Part shown: one piece after another, positions 12,411 through 23,939 of the stretch
Numbering within the stretch: the stretch's first letter is position 1
How the letters are laid out: the number at the start of each line of letters is the position of its first letter
NCBI RefSeq assembly: GCF_002575655.3
Contig: NC_053040.3
Span: forward strand, 456,182,780 to 456,246,779
Length of the DNA: 64,000 bases
DNA from: Aegilops tauschii subsp. strangulata
Taxonomy: Eukaryota > Streptophyta > Magnoliopsida > Poales > Poaceae
Reading direction: 5' to 3'
Notes under the pieces: model-generated
Told to the model about the DNA's origin: nothing
The model's database searches: none
Seen by the model: only the letters and a program-made list of their open reading frames with translations
Program-made: the position numbers and the translations under genes

Positions 12411-13691
12411 TCTTAAATAGTAGAACTAAAGTGTAAGCTATGACATAATTTGCACAGACATTTTGACTATGTTCATGATAATTAAGTTCATCTGATTATT
12501 TAATGAACTCCCACTTAGATAGACATCCCTCTAGTCATCTAAATGATACATGATCCGAGTCAACTAGGCTGTGTCCGATCATCACGTGAGACGGACTAGT
12601 CATCATCGGTGAACATCTTCATGTTGATAGTATCTACTATACGACTCATATTCGACCTTTCGGTCTCTTGTGTTCCGAGGCCATGTCTGTACATGCTAGG
12701 CTCGTCAAGTCAACCTAAGTGTTTCGCATGTGTAAATCTGGCTTACACCCGTTATATGCGAACGTTAGAATCTATCACACCCGATCATCACGTGGTGCTT
12801 CGAAACAACGAACCTTCGCAACGGTGCACAGTTAGAGGGAACACATCTCTTGAAATTTTAGTGAGGGATCATCTTATTTATGCTACCGTCGTTCTAAGCA
12901 AATAAGATGTAAACATGACAAACATCACATGCAAATCATAAAGTGACATGATATGGCCAATATCATCTTGCGCCTTTGATCTCCATCTTTGAGGCGCGGC
13001 ATGATCACCTTCGTTACCGGCATGACACCATGATCTCCATCATCGTGTCTTCATGAAGTTGTCTCGCCAACTATTATTTCTACTACTATGGCTAACGGTT
13101 AGCAAAAAAGTAAAGTAATTACATGGCGTTTTTCATTGACACGCAGGTCATACAATAAATTAAGACAACTCCTCTGGCTCCTGCCAGTTGTCATACTCAT
13201 CGACATGCAAGTCGTGATTCCTATTACAAGAACATGATCAATCTCATACATCACATATATATAATTCATCACATCCTTTTGGCCATATCACGTCACATAG
13301 TATACCCTGCAAAAACAAGTTAGACGTCCTCTAATTGTTGTTGCATGTTTTACGTGACTGCTATGGGTTTCTAGCAAGAACGTTTCTTACCTACGCAAAA
13401 GCCACAACGGTGATATGCCAATTGCTATTTACCCTTCATAAGGACCCTCTTCATCGAATCCGATCCGACTAAAGTGGGAGAGACAGACACCCGCTAGCCA
13501 CCTATGCATCATGTGCATGTCAGTCGGTGGAACCTGTCTCACGTAAGTGTACGTGTAAGGTCGGTCCGGGCCGCTTCATCCCACAATGCCGCCGAATCAA
13601 GATAAGACTAGTAACGGCAAGAAAATTGAACAAATCATCGCCCACAACTACTTTGTGTTCTACTCGTGCACAGAATCTACGCATAGACCTA
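12411..13691 (-). other. Untranslated leader of the inner Copia element
   Basis: Non-coding leader between the primer-binding site and gag on the minus strand, homologous to 2168-3418 of the outer element. The 98-codon plus-strand frame at 12609-12905 is the antisense of this leader and not a gene. The same antisense frame appears in the outer copy at 2988-3239. Confidence 0.6.
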
Positions 13692-13703
13692 GCTCTGATA
13701 CCA
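13692..13703 (-). other. Primer-binding site of the inner Copia element
   Basis: On the minus strand this reads TGGTATCAGAGC, a perfect match to the 3' end of initiator methionine tRNA, one base from the LTR. Confidence 0.88.
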
Positions 13704-13704
13704 C

Positions 13705-15480
13705 TGTTGGGGAACGTAGCAGAAATTTAAAATTTTCTACGCATCACCAAGATCAATCTATGGAGTAACTAGCAATGAGAGAGAGGGGAGTACATCTTCA
13801 TACCCTTGAAGATCGCGATGCGGAAGCGTTGCAAGAACGCGGTTGGTGGAGTCGTACACGAAGCGATTCAGATCGTGGCCGAATCCGATCTAAGCACCGA
13901 ACAACGGTGCCTCCGCGTTCAACACACATGCAGCCCGATGACGTCTCCCATGCCTTGATCCAGCAAGGAGAGAGGGAGAGGTTGGGGAAGACTCCGTCCA
14001 GCAGCAGCACAACGGCATGGTGGTGATGGAGGAGCGTGGCACTCCAGCAGGGCTTCGCCAAGCACTACGAGAGACGAGGAGGGAGAGGGGTAGGGCTACG
14101 CCAAGATAGAGGGAGACTCGTGTCTATGGCAGCCCCAATACCCCCACTATATATAGGGGAAGGGGAGGGGCTGCGCCCCCATCTAGGGTTTCCCCCTAGG
14201 GGTGGCGGCCAGCCCTAGATGCATCTGAGGGGGCGGCCAGAGGGGGAGAGAGGGGGGGCGCACCCTAGGTGGGCCTTAGGCCCATCTGAGCCTAGGGTTT
14301 TCCCCCTTCCCCCTTTCCATGCGCCTTGGGCCTCTTGTGGGAGGCGCACCAGGCCACCTAGGGGCTGGTCCCTTCCCACACTTGGCCCACGCAGGCCTCC
14401 GGGGTTGGTGGCCCCTCCCGGTGGACCCCCAGAACCCTCCGGTGGTCCCGGTACATTACCGGTGACGCCCAAAACTCTTCCGGTGGCCAAAACCTCACTT
14501 CCTATATATTATTCTTTACCTCCGGACCATTCCGGAACTTCTCGTGACGTCCGGGATCTCATCCGGGACTCCGAACAACATTTGGTAACCACGTATATCT
14601 ATTCCCTATAACCCTAGCGTCATCGAACCTTAAGTGTGTAGACCCTACGGGTTCGCGAACCATGCAGACATGACCGAGATGTTCTCCGGCCAATAACCAA
14701 CAGCGGGATTTGGATACCCATGTTGGCTCCCACATGTTCCACGATGATCTCATCGAATGAACCACGATGTCGGGGATTCAATCAATCCCGTATACAATTC
14801 CCTTTGTCAATCGGTATGTTACTTCCCCGAGATTCGATCGCCGATATCCCAATACCTCGTTCAACCTCGTTACCGGCAAGTCACTTTACTCGTTCCGTAA
14901 CGCATGATCCCGTGGCTAACTCATTAGTCACATTGAGCTCATTATGATGATGCATTACCGAGTGGGCCCAGAGATACCTCTCCCTCATACGGAGTGACAA
15001 ATCCAAGTCTCGATTCGTGCCAACCCAACAGACACTTTCGGAGATACCTGTAGTGCACCTTATAGTCACCCAGTTACGTTGTGATGTTTGGTACACCCAA
15101 AGCATTCCTACGGTATCTGGGAGTTGCACAATCTCATGGTCTAAGGAAATGATACTTGACATTAGAAAAGCTCTTAGCAAACGAACTACACGATCTTGTG
15201 CCATGCTTCGGTTTGGGTCTTGTCCATCACATCATTCTTCTAATGATGTGATCCCGTTATCAATGACATTCAATGTCCATGGTCAGGAAACCATAACCAT
15301 CTATTGATCAACGAGCTAGTCAACTAGAGGCTTACTAGGGACATGTTGTGGTCTATGTATTCACACATGTATTACGGTTTCCAGTTAATACAATTATAGC
15401 ATGAACAATAGACAATTATCATGAACAAAGAAATACAATAATAACCATTTTATTATTGCCTCTAGGGCATATTTCCAACA
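13705..15480 (-). repeat. 5' LTR of the inner Copia element
   Basis: 1776 bp, reading TGTTGGAAATATGCCC from 15480 down to CCCCAACA at 13705. It matches 6759-8532 over its whole length, with one 2-bp indel in a G run and scattered transitions. Confidence 0.93.
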
Positions 15481-15485
15481 GATAA

Positions 15486-17089
15486 TTGTCTATTGTTCAT
15501 GCTATAATTGTGTTATCCGGAAATCGTAATACATGTGTGAACACATAGACCATAACGTGTCCCTAGTGAGCCTCTAGTTGACTAGCTCATTGATCAATAG
15601 ATGGTTACGGTTTCCTGACCATGGACATTGGATGTCATTGATAACGAGATCACATCATTAGGAGAATGATGTGATGGACAAGACCCAATTCTAAGCATAG
15701 CACAAGATCGTGTAGTTCGTTTGCTAAAGCTTTTCTAATGTCAAGTATCATTTCTTAGACCATGAGATCGTGCAACTCCCGGATACCGTAGGAATGCTTT
15801 AGGTGTACCAAACGTCACAACGTAACTGGGTGACTATAAAGTTGCACTACAGGTATCTCTGAAAGTGTCTGTTGGGTTGGCACGGATCGAGACTGGGATT
15901 TTTCACTCCGTATGATGGAGAGGTATCTCTGGGCCCACTCGGTAATGCATCATCATAATGAGCTCAATGTGACTAAGTAGTTAGTCACGGGATCATGCAT
16001 TACGGAACGAGTAAAGTGACTTGCCGGTAACGAGATTGAACGAGGTATTGGGATACCGACGATCGAATCTCGGGCAAGTAACGTACCGATTGACAAAGGG
16101 AATTGTGTACGGGATTGCTTGAATCCTCGACATCGTGGTTCATCCGATGAGATCATCGTGGAACGTGTGGGAGCCAACATGGGTATCCAGATCCTGCTGT
16201 TGGTTATTGGCTAGACAGGTGTCTCGGTCATGTCTGCATGGTTCCCAAACCCGTAGGGTCTACACACGCTAGAGTTGTAGAGATATTAGTATGCGGTTAA
16301 CCGAAAGTTGTTCGGAGTCCCGGATGAGATCCCGGACGTCACGAGGAGTTCCGGAATGGTCCGGAGGTAAAGATTTATATATAGGAAGTCCAGTTTCGGC
16401 CACCAGGAGAGTTTCAGGGGTCACCGGTATTGTACCGGGACCACCGGAAGGGTCCCAGGGGTCCACCGGATGGCGCCACCTATCCCGAAGGGCCCCATGG
16501 GCTGAAGTGGCGTGGGAACCAGCCCCTGGTGGGCTGGTGCACCCCACCCAAGGGCCCAAGGCGCCTAGGGTTGGAAACCCTAAGGGGGTCGCTGCCCCGG
16601 GGGCCGCCGCCCCCCTCTAGATGGGATCTCCAAGGGGGGCATGCGCCCCCCTAGCCCCTATATATAGTGGAGGGGAGGGAGGGCAGCCGCACCCTAAGCC
16701 CTGGCGCCTCCCTCTCCCTCCCATGACACCTCTTCCTCCTCCAGTAGTGCTTGGCGAAGCCCTGCTGGAATCCCGCTGCTTCCACCACCACGCCGTCGTG
16801 CTGCTGGATCTCCATCAACTTCTCCTTCCCCCTTGCTGGATCAAGAAGGAGGAGACGTCTCCGCTCCGTACGTGTGTTGAACGCGGAGGTGTCGTCCGTT
16901 CGACACTAGGATCATCGATGATTTGGATCACGACGAGTACGAGTCCATCAACCCCGTTCTCTTGAACGCTTCCGCTCGTGATCTACAAGGGTATGTAGAT
17001 GCACTCCTCCCCTCTCGTTGCTAGTAAACTCCATAGATTGATCTTGGTGATGCGTAGAAAATTTTTAATTTCTGCAACGATCCACAACA
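15486..17089 (+). repeat. 3' LTR of the outer Copia element, remaining part
   Basis: Continues the LTR begun at 6694. Compared with the 5' LTR it lacks about 14 bp near 16265 and a GC-rich segment near 16590. It ends CACAACA at 17089, followed by the outer TSD TCGCC. Confidence 0.93.
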
Positions 17090-17094
17090 TCGCC

Positions 17095-18188
17095 TACTTG
17101 CTGATGACATCTACTTTTGAGCTCTGATGTAAGCATGGCAAAACAGCTCATAGTCAAGACTGGAACCAATGTATTTTAAGAAATTCAGTACCAGGGTGAA
17201 TAACAAATACGTAATATGAAGAACTACTGAACTCGAACTCTGCTAGCATACAAAGAAACGAACAACAAAAAACATGCACCATACAACTAGTGGAATCGAA
17301 TATGAACTGAACAATGTGCATTTACTCACATGCTCTACACGGTAACCATGTATGCCTTTTTTGGTTTGCTGACCTAAGCTTAATTTTATGTCTGGTCAGA
17401 GTGTGTAGGGAGTTGAGATATGAATGTTAAGCTGATTTTCCTGTAGACATAGGCATGTCTATCTCTGCTATTCTCAGGACAGGGTAAATACTGCCCAAAC
17501 AAAGTACAGATAAGAAAAGTTGAGAATGCTTCTGCAAATACTAAACAACATACAGAATTAGTAAGTAGTAACATCTCACATTCCTTAACAAAGATAAATG
17601 GATGGCAAAGATGATGGCACAGATTACTTTATACGTCGAGCAGCCCTATCCTGGAAAGATGATTCCGCCTTCGACGGCAAGGATGTCATAGTCAGACACG
17701 CAAATCCTGAGATTCGCAACCACCTGCAGTGCAAGTCCAAACACAGACTGAGAAATATAATTAAGGTAGAGACCTACTTATATATATATTTGACCAAATT
17801 AAATTGACGTGACAACTACACATTTATCTCATTATCTGTATATAAGATCCCGTTTTCCCTAGCCTCAAATTGAAATCCACCCAAAAAGATGAATCAGCAC
17901 GGCCTCTACTGACAATCTCTAGAGCAAAACATCATGACCTCAACTACTTGCCGCTATAGTGCAACAGCTGTTTGTTCCGATGGCTTATGTCAATGGCCAT
18001 CAATGAACTAACATGTTTTGTTCAGGCTTCTGCTCTGCCGAACACATGATGTTCCCAGCATGACACAATTGCAGTATCTCCTTTTTCGCAGCCCTTGGCA
18101 GGGAACAACTCGATCGACACAATCTACAACTGAATATACCTACATGGAGCATAGCTATTGATTATTGCATCCTTATTTAATCTGCAGT
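17095..18188. other. Low-copy AT-rich flank; possible 3' UTR of the candidate minus-strand gene
   Basis: No TE signature recognised. A short exon-like patch lies at about 17653-17728 on the minus strand: an acceptor TTGCACTGCAG followed by an open frame ending at a TAG. Its phase cannot be tied to the exons described below. Otherwise nothing is supported. Confidence 0.4.
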
Positions 18189-19023
18189 TCAGTTGTCGTT
18201 CTCCTTAACGACACCCAAACAGGACCATATGATGTTATTCAACATGGATGATTCCCTTACTTCCTTAGAAATCCATCCTCTGTCTATTCTGCAGTACTAA
18301 TTGGTTCCTCTGATCGACCAAGTCGCTACCACCTATGCAGCCCTCTACCAAACAAACCAACCTTTGCTCATATGCATCCATTCTAATCTCCTTGTTACCT
18401 GTACTTTTCAATCTCATGCGGCAACTCCGCCAGTAGCACATCATCACAATCAGGCAGCTGCTCAGAGACTCCACCATGATGGAGCAGGGGATCAAGCAAA
18501 AAGCTGATTTGTGCTCTCCGCTGGGCGCCCCCGCCTGTAAGAGGAAAAAAGATCATGCATGTAAATTTCACCGGAAAGTATGGCGCACACCACACAAGAC
18601 CTAGATATAAATTTCCATGAGAAGAAATTTGTATTTGGTTCCTGTGATACGTAATAATCAGCAATAACACTTGACATGAACTAAGCTAGTCAACCTAATC
18701 CAGTTTCCTACTTAGGCCTTAGAATTATTTCTGTCAAGGGTAGCATGTTCAGTTGCCTCTTATTTTTCTTCCTCTTAGCTTGATATCAACTGGCCATTTT
18801 CCATCACCAGTGAACATTAAAAATGAATGCAATTGTACGATCACATAGAAAGTATAATTAAGCAAGAGCAGCATATACGATCTATAAGCAAAGCACATTA
18901 CCTCCATAGTCTAGATTTATTAGTTCAAACCCAGGAAAATTCAAGTTTATTGATACACGCCACTTGGTTTTGGAAGGCGAAGTGAAGAGCTTGTGACGAG
19001 AGTTCCTAGGGCACGGTGATTTG
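18189..19023 (-). CDS. Candidate host gene, C-terminal part in three exons (unidentified protein)
   Basis: I do not recognise the protein. Three minus-strand exons join in one open frame through canonical GT-AG introns. The first, 18902-19023, has acceptor AAATGCAG and donor GAG|GTAATG. The second, 18399-18534, has acceptor CTCTTACAG and donor ACAG|GTAACA. The third, 18189-18288, has acceptor TACTGCAG and ends in TGA. The phases fit (1+40 codons+1, 2+44+2, 1+32+stop), giving about 118 residues. The peptide is basic and proline/serine-rich at first (KLFTSPSKTKW), then has NLNFPGFELINLDYG, then an acidic leucine-rich helix-like stretch (DDVLLAELPHEIEKYR). Composition differs from all surrounding TEs. 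The upstream exon must end with two bases of a codon; the neighbouring exon-like patch at about 19105-19165 does not have that phase. It could be a real gene, a decayed gene or chance; an open run of this length by chance is unlikely but not excluded. Confidence 0.45.
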
Positions 19024-22000
19024 CTGCATTTAAAATTATATTAGGTGTTACCAAAGTGACAAAGCGAGAAAGGTATAGCAGTGCACAAGGATGATTGAAA
19101 TACCTAGGTATTTAGTCACAGGAGCTTGTCCCTTGCCTTTCATCGCGGATATAGGAGTGTTCATCTATTAATCATGTAATAGTCAAACAATGGAAAGGAG
19201 AGAACGCAGGGAGAAATAGTAACAATCATACAACGCAAAGCTGTGTACAGGGCAACAAGAATGCCTCTCATCAGGACACATTAGGCAAAGGTAACTAAAT
19301 GGAATACACATATGCCAAAAGCCATGAGTACAACAATGTTCGATTAGGCGGTGGCTGCAGCTGGTCATTAGTAATCATTATATATGAGTACTTTAAATCG
19401 ATTGAAAGAGAAGGAAATGTAAGGTTATTTACATTGATATATATTGTTCAAATGGACGATCCACAAGGAAATACAAAAAAATTGTGAAGCATATCATATG
19501 TGGCACAAAAGCATTGTAAACTTTGCTCGAGGAATTTGTATATTTGAAGAAATCCATTAGCCGAGTATAACATAAATCAAGTTGGTGTTCAGTTTAAATT
19601 TCTACCAAGCAATGTAAGGTGTTGATGAAGCTGAAACGAAATTAGGGGCAGCAACGATTAATTAACCCATCCGGTAGTTATCAGTTTTCACCAACTTGTA
19701 CATCTATCCATAAGACTACATGGAACTGAACCAAAGGTAAGGATCTGAACCAAGAATAGCAGCGTAGACAAAAGCAAGATTAAACATCATTCTTCAGTCC
19801 TCAAGGGTACATGCATTCTCCTTCCTGACTTCGGCTTCCTGCTCTGGTGTGTAGTGTTCTCTAAAATCAGCTACTTCTTACACTTCCCCACTAAGTGAAT
19901 AGTAACAATTTTAAGAGGATAAACCACACAGAGAATTGGTTCCTAATTAGAGAAGCTAAAGAAGCAAGTAGCTAACATTAGTACATAGAGTCTTGGAAGT
20001 GGGCTACAATATCATGGCAAAATGACAGGAGTACATCATTGCTTGTGGTTAGCATAGTTCTCTCAAAATTTTCATGGCTAGTTTGCTACTACTTCCAATT
20101 TTGTCTGTATTGTATTAAATAAGACCCATCAAAGCATACCACAAATGGTTTTCTGTGCAAAATAAATAGACCAAAAAATGAATGAAACAAAATAAATACA
20201 TAGCCCCTTACGCATATATGCAGATGAAAGCTTCCAACAATGAAATAATTCCTAGTTTAACCGAAAGGCATTAGCATAGGTGAGAACAAATATTTTCAGT
20301 GAGCTCTAACAAGAACAAATGGCAGGACCAAGAACAACCTCCAACCGAGGAGATGACGAGCCAGCAGAGCAATAGACGAAGACCAAAGAGCAGGTGAGAG
20401 GACAAAAGCAACCTGCGGCAGACAAAACAAATGCCTTAGGAGGGTGAAACACGAACGAAAAGAGTGTATAATCAGCAAACTACATAGACAATAGACTAAT
20501 TATGCTTGCAAGCAGTATAAATATAATTAGCAACTACTATATATCCATTACTTGAATGGAATCATGAGCACCTTTCATGCATCGTAAATACGACGGCTGC
20601 CCCTCTCAACTCTTCTGTGCCTCATCTCATGACTAATTCTACTAATCAGTGACTTGGTTCAGTTGCTGTCTAAATCAAGACAATTGCATGAAAGCACAAC
20701 ACAGTACATCCTAATGTAAGATATTTTAAGTTTTTAACTAATAGAAGCAAGCACCTGTCAATTTATGATTATCCAAGAAAAAACAACAGGCCTGAAACAC
20801 GGTAGGCACATCAACTAAACTGAGGCACACATATCTGTCGGCACGGCGGCACGGTCACATTTAAAGAATTAATAATTATGAAAAGCCTGTAGTGCATGTC
20901 ACAACTATAAATACTTTGTTCTCACCTAAAACTATCAGAACAGAGACAAATAAGAACAGAGCTGCCAATATAAATGCAGGTCAATGCAGAACACAACAGG
21001 TGAATATTTCCAAAGACAAGCTAACATATCCGTCTAGCCCGACACAACATATTAAACATATCATACAACCACTTACGCAAACAGTTACAGCAGGCTTTCA
21101 TAAAGTGGACTGGAAATCAGGGAAATAGACATGGAATATTTCTCTATAGCTTCACGGTTTTGAAATATTTTTCTTCTTGAAGCTAACCAAGCCCGCTGTC
21201 TTTTTTTTAGCTGAAGATAAATCCGTCGGTTTGAAGTAGAAAAGCAATGACTAAACCTAAAGATCCAAGCAAAGGACCATCTACTTTTTATAACTAATCA
21301 ATCCACCCAAACTAAATTACTTTCTTACCTGTTTTAACGGAACACAGTAAACATTTTCCATTGCACTCTTGCTCCAAGCTTACAAACCCTACATATTTTA
21401 GGTGATGCATCCCCCTGATATTGTTGCATAGGTACTTAAACAGCAGCCTAGTAAGAATACTGCTTGGCTATATTCAGGCTAAACTCTAAAGCATTAATCT
21501 AAGCCTCCACTTTGTGTGCACCTTCTCATTATATTTATGCTCATTTAATGGCAGCGCAGCATCCCATTTTGAATGCTAGCTAAGAATACCCAACTAATCA
21601 GACTTCTTTCCTATGAGATTGTAATAAAGAATAATGATGGTAGGTGATCTGATATTATATTCGACTAATAATAAAATAAGTAAGGAGAGCAGGGTATGGA
21701 AAGACAGATAGCCTAGAAAAGAAGCATGCAGAGGAAAATGCCAAAGAGATACTATCATAAGCAAGGGCATTTGATGAATTCATTAATTAGTTAAGCCAGT
21801 ACGAATATACATGACTGAAAAGAATATGTATTTTGTGGTTTGGACAAATGGAGTAACCAAGACAACAATAACTGGGCATACAGTCTAAATTAAATGAGCC
21901 AATTTGAGGAATTGTATCCTCCAAACAATATTCAGATGATTCTATTTGCTATGATTTTAATTATGTACCCGCACATTACTCGGGATACCAAGTTCTCCAT

Positions 22001-22600
22001 TTGGGTTCTTCTCCGCATGACACATGAATATATGAACAACTAATTTTCTTGGGCCTATTTCTTCTTTCTCATATCTGCAAATATCATGTTTAGGAAACCC
22101 ACATATTAGTAATTTTAGAGATGTACATTAGAAAAAATGTTCAGCTAACAATCCAATTAGATATACATGTGCATGTATGTTTATACACCTAGCCAAAAAT
22201 TTGAGAAGATCAAATTAAGAATTTGAATGCCCAATGAAAATTAAACTTGGATTGAAAGTTCCTTCCATTGCATTTGGAATCTGCTCTCTTTACCTCTCCC
22301 TATCCCACTCCCACTACCACACATTCATCACACAACACATAGAGAGAGATAGAGGAGCACCTGGTTGGGAAGGAAGGCGTTGAGCGCGTCCGTTCCTCAC
22401 CGTGGGGAGCACCTGTGGTTGGGAAGCAAGCCATGAACAACAATTTGGAAAGGAACTATAAGAGGAAGGAATCCAGGGGAAAATCAGCCCCAAATCAAAT
22501 CAACCAATGAAGAAATCTGCCAGTGTTTTGACCATGAAATTAGACCAGACAAAAGGAGAAATCAACAGAGAACAAATCGCACGGGTGCCTGCTTCTATAC
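19024..22600 (-). other. Intronic region of the candidate gene with further exon-like patches
   Basis: Several short minus-strand patches have acceptor, open frame and donor, but I could not chain them all. 22361-22455 (acceptor CTTATAG, donor CAG|GTGCTC) is phase-compatible with 21989-22074 (acceptor ATTTGCAG, frame containing GPRKLVVHIFMCHAEKN, donor G|GTATCC). 21329-21447 ends at a strong donor ACAG|GTAAGA. 21156-21210 is a Lys-rich patch. A stop-terminated patch with HYTPEQEAEVRKEN lies at about 19797-19878. At least one phase break separates these from the terminal three exons, so the list is incomplete or partly wrong. No TE was recognised here. Confidence 0.3.
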
Positions 22601-22971
22601 CTTGCTGCCGCCCGCTTGTTTGGCGAGGACCACCTCGGCCAGTTCCTGCAGTCCCCTTGGCAGCTGGGTGAGCGACCTCGCCGGCGCAGGCCGACGCCGG
22701 CCGGCGACCCTGTCCCGTCCGCTCCGAGCCTCCCTCTCCTAGCCCCCCTCTCATATTTCCTCTCTCTTTCTCCCTCCTCTCGTCATCCGCCACTCCTCTT
22801 TGCTCTCTCTTTCTCCCTCCTCACCTGGCTGCTGCTCCCCTCCTTTCCCCTCCTCCGAAGCCGCCCCAGCTGCCGAGTCCCGATCGAGGCCGCGCTCCTC
22901 GGCTCGAGGTCTTCCTGCTGAGGCCGGATCGAGGCCGACCACAGGGCGGCCGCATCTGGACCACCCTGCAT
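22601..22971 (-). CDS. Candidate 5' exons of the same minus-strand gene
   Basis: GC-rich sequence directly downstream of a TATA box and leader. The first ATG (22971) opens a frame to a strong donor CAG|GTGAGG at 22825/22824 (49 codons, phase 0). A second GC-rich block ends at donor AAG|GTATAG at 22601/22600. In one frame that block reads LTQLPRGLQELAEVVLAKQ, which looks like genuine protein, but the frame that follows from the first ATG is a different one. Which ATG and which frame are used therefore stays open. GC-rich first exons followed by AT-rich introns are typical of grass genes. Confidence 0.4.
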
Positions 22972-23026
22972 CGAGGAAGAGAGCAGAGTGGGTGGGTGGG
23001 GACGCGAGTGCGGGCGGAGGCAGCGG

Positions 23027-23062
23027 CTAGGGTTTCTTCACGGGGGAGGCTGCGTTTTATAT
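23027..23062 (-). promoter_or_regulatory. Core promoter of the candidate minus-strand gene: TATA box and AAACCCTAG leader motif
   Basis: On the minus strand a CATATAAAAC box (about 23054-23063) is followed about 25 bp downstream by AAACCCTAG (23027-23035), a telo-box motif common at transcription starts of plant housekeeping genes. A C/T-rich leader and the first ATG at 22971 come next. Spacing of TATA, start region and ATG is that of an ordinary plant promoter. Confidence 0.5.
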
Positions 23063-23376
23063 GCCTGCGCGTAAAATGACTAAAATGCCTCTGGCGGGGC
23101 ACGGAATTTAGCGGTGGCACGAGTACTGTTGATAGCATTTAAAGGCAACGTGGCTGGCCTCGTCGTGACTACGACTTCTTCAGGTTTATATGTTCAATAC
23201 GAGTTGGTGATGATGGTGTACCTGCCTCCGTGTCATCTGTACTGTCCGATCTAAGATGTAAGGTTGAGCGTGAGACCAGTTTCCCTCGAGCAATTTAAGT
23301 TGCACTTTTGCATAAACCACCCCGCACACGAGAAAGAGCTGGAAGTTCTCCTTCCTCCTCTCTCTCACGAAAGAAA
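23063..23376. other. Upstream flank of the candidate minus-strand gene
   Basis: No gene or element supported. The C/T-rich block at about 23345-23375 resembles plant promoter or 5' UTR sequence and could belong to the weak plus-strand candidate at 23.6 kb. Confidence 0.35.
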
Positions 23377-23579
23377 TAGAGGGAGCGTTTGGATCGCTCG
23401 CCAGCTTACCTCGCTAGGCAAGGCAATCCTTGCCGACGGAGGCGAGCCGATTTGACTAGCTCAGTCAAACCAAGAAAAAGCTGGAAACCGCAGGATACGA
23501 GGCAGGCTCGCTCGAGAACCAAATCCCTTGCTTCCTTGCCGAGCCAGGCTAAGCCAACGCTTGCCGGATAACCAAACGC
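23377..23579. mobile_element. Small MITE-like unit
   Basis: About 200 bp with imperfect terminal inverted repeats. The left end has GGAGCGTTTGGATC and the right end ends ACCAAACGCACT, with a possible GAG duplication on both sides. Internal inverted copies of AGGCAAGG/CCTTGC motifs also occur. The GCGTTTGG ends resemble those of the larger Harbinger-like element at 32191-33321, so it may be a short relative. No coding capacity. Confidence 0.4.
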
Positions 23580-23718
23580 ACTGAGAGTCTTCGAGAACTC
23601 CCAAATTCCTCACCGCCGGTCACTCCCCTCTCTTTCCCGGCGGCCATCCGAGTTGAGTTGGGTGAGGGTCACTCCCCTTGTATAGCTGTAGTTTTAGTTA
23701 GGGCCTCAATAAATCAGA

Positions 23719-23933
23719 TATGGCTTCGAGCTTGCCGAGGATCTCTCCTTCTAGATCTGCCCGTGCAACTCATCGGAGACAGGGAGCAGAGCGGCGGTTG
23801 CTGCCATGTCCATGTATGTTCGTTTTCCTTTTGTGGTTGTTGGGTTGATTGATTCTCTTTTGTGCAGGCTTTACTTCTCAACCTCCAACTCGATGCTCTT
23901 TTTCTTGGAGCCTACCAGCGGCAGGAATACCAT
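23719..23933 (+). CDS. Weak plus-strand gene candidate (two short exons)
   Basis: An ATG at 23719 (MASSLPRISPSRSA...) opens a Ser/Arg-rich frame to a donor CCAT|GTATGT at about 23813. After a T-rich intron ending TTTTGTGCAG, a second exon (from about 23868) continues in frame for some 20 codons to a TGA near 23932. The result, about 53 residues, has no recognisable domain. The N-terminus has the Ser/Arg bias of an organelle transit peptide, so this could be the start of a truncated nuclear gene for an organelle protein, or a non-coding transcript. No downstream exons were found. Confidence 0.22.
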
Positions 23934-23939
23934 GAGTAG

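Larger units (their letters stand above)
6759..15480 (-). mobile_element. Inner Copia LTR retrotransposon, BARE1/Angela-like, nested in the outer 3' LTR
   Basis: An 8722-bp element of the same family as its host, inserted in reverse orientation 65 bp into the outer element's 3' LTR. The TSD GATAA is perfect at 6754-6758 and 15481-15485. Its LTRs (6759-8532 and 13705-15480) differ at about 52 sites in roughly 1.77 kb by eye, near 3 percent. With the commonly used grass rate of 1.3e-8 per site per year this is about one million years. It has an intact tRNA-iMet primer-binding site, but its coding region is far more decayed than that of the outer element. Confidence 0.94.
394..17089 (+). mobile_element. 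Outer Copia LTR retrotransposon, BARE1/Angela/WIS-like, with a nested insertion
   Basis: A complete Ty1/copia element on the plus strand, bounded by the 5-bp target-site duplication TCGCC at 389-393 and 17090-17094. Both LTRs start TGTTGGAAATATG and end CAACA. Its 3' LTR is split at 6758/15481 by a second Copia element on the opposite strand. Without that insertion and one copy of its TSD, the element is about 7.97 kb. The internal region holds a primer-binding site, a broken gag-pol in copia order (gag, integrase, reverse transcriptase, RNase H) and a polypurine tract. Much of gag and the protease is missing, so it was non-autonomous at the end of its life. By-eye comparison of its two LTRs gives about 43 substitutions in roughly 1.67 kb plus several indels. 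The family name comes from LTR recognition, not from a search. Confidence 0.93.

Noticed and set aside
13775..14611. Open frames in the inner LTR
   Set aside because: Same LTR artefacts as at 6852-7663; there is no protein similarity, and frames differ between the two LTRs.
19105..19165. Exon-like patch with ISAMKGKGQAPVTKYL as an additional exon of the candidate gene
   Set aside because: It has plausible splice sites and composition, but its phase does not fit the next exon at 18902-19023. Kept out of the proposed coding chain.
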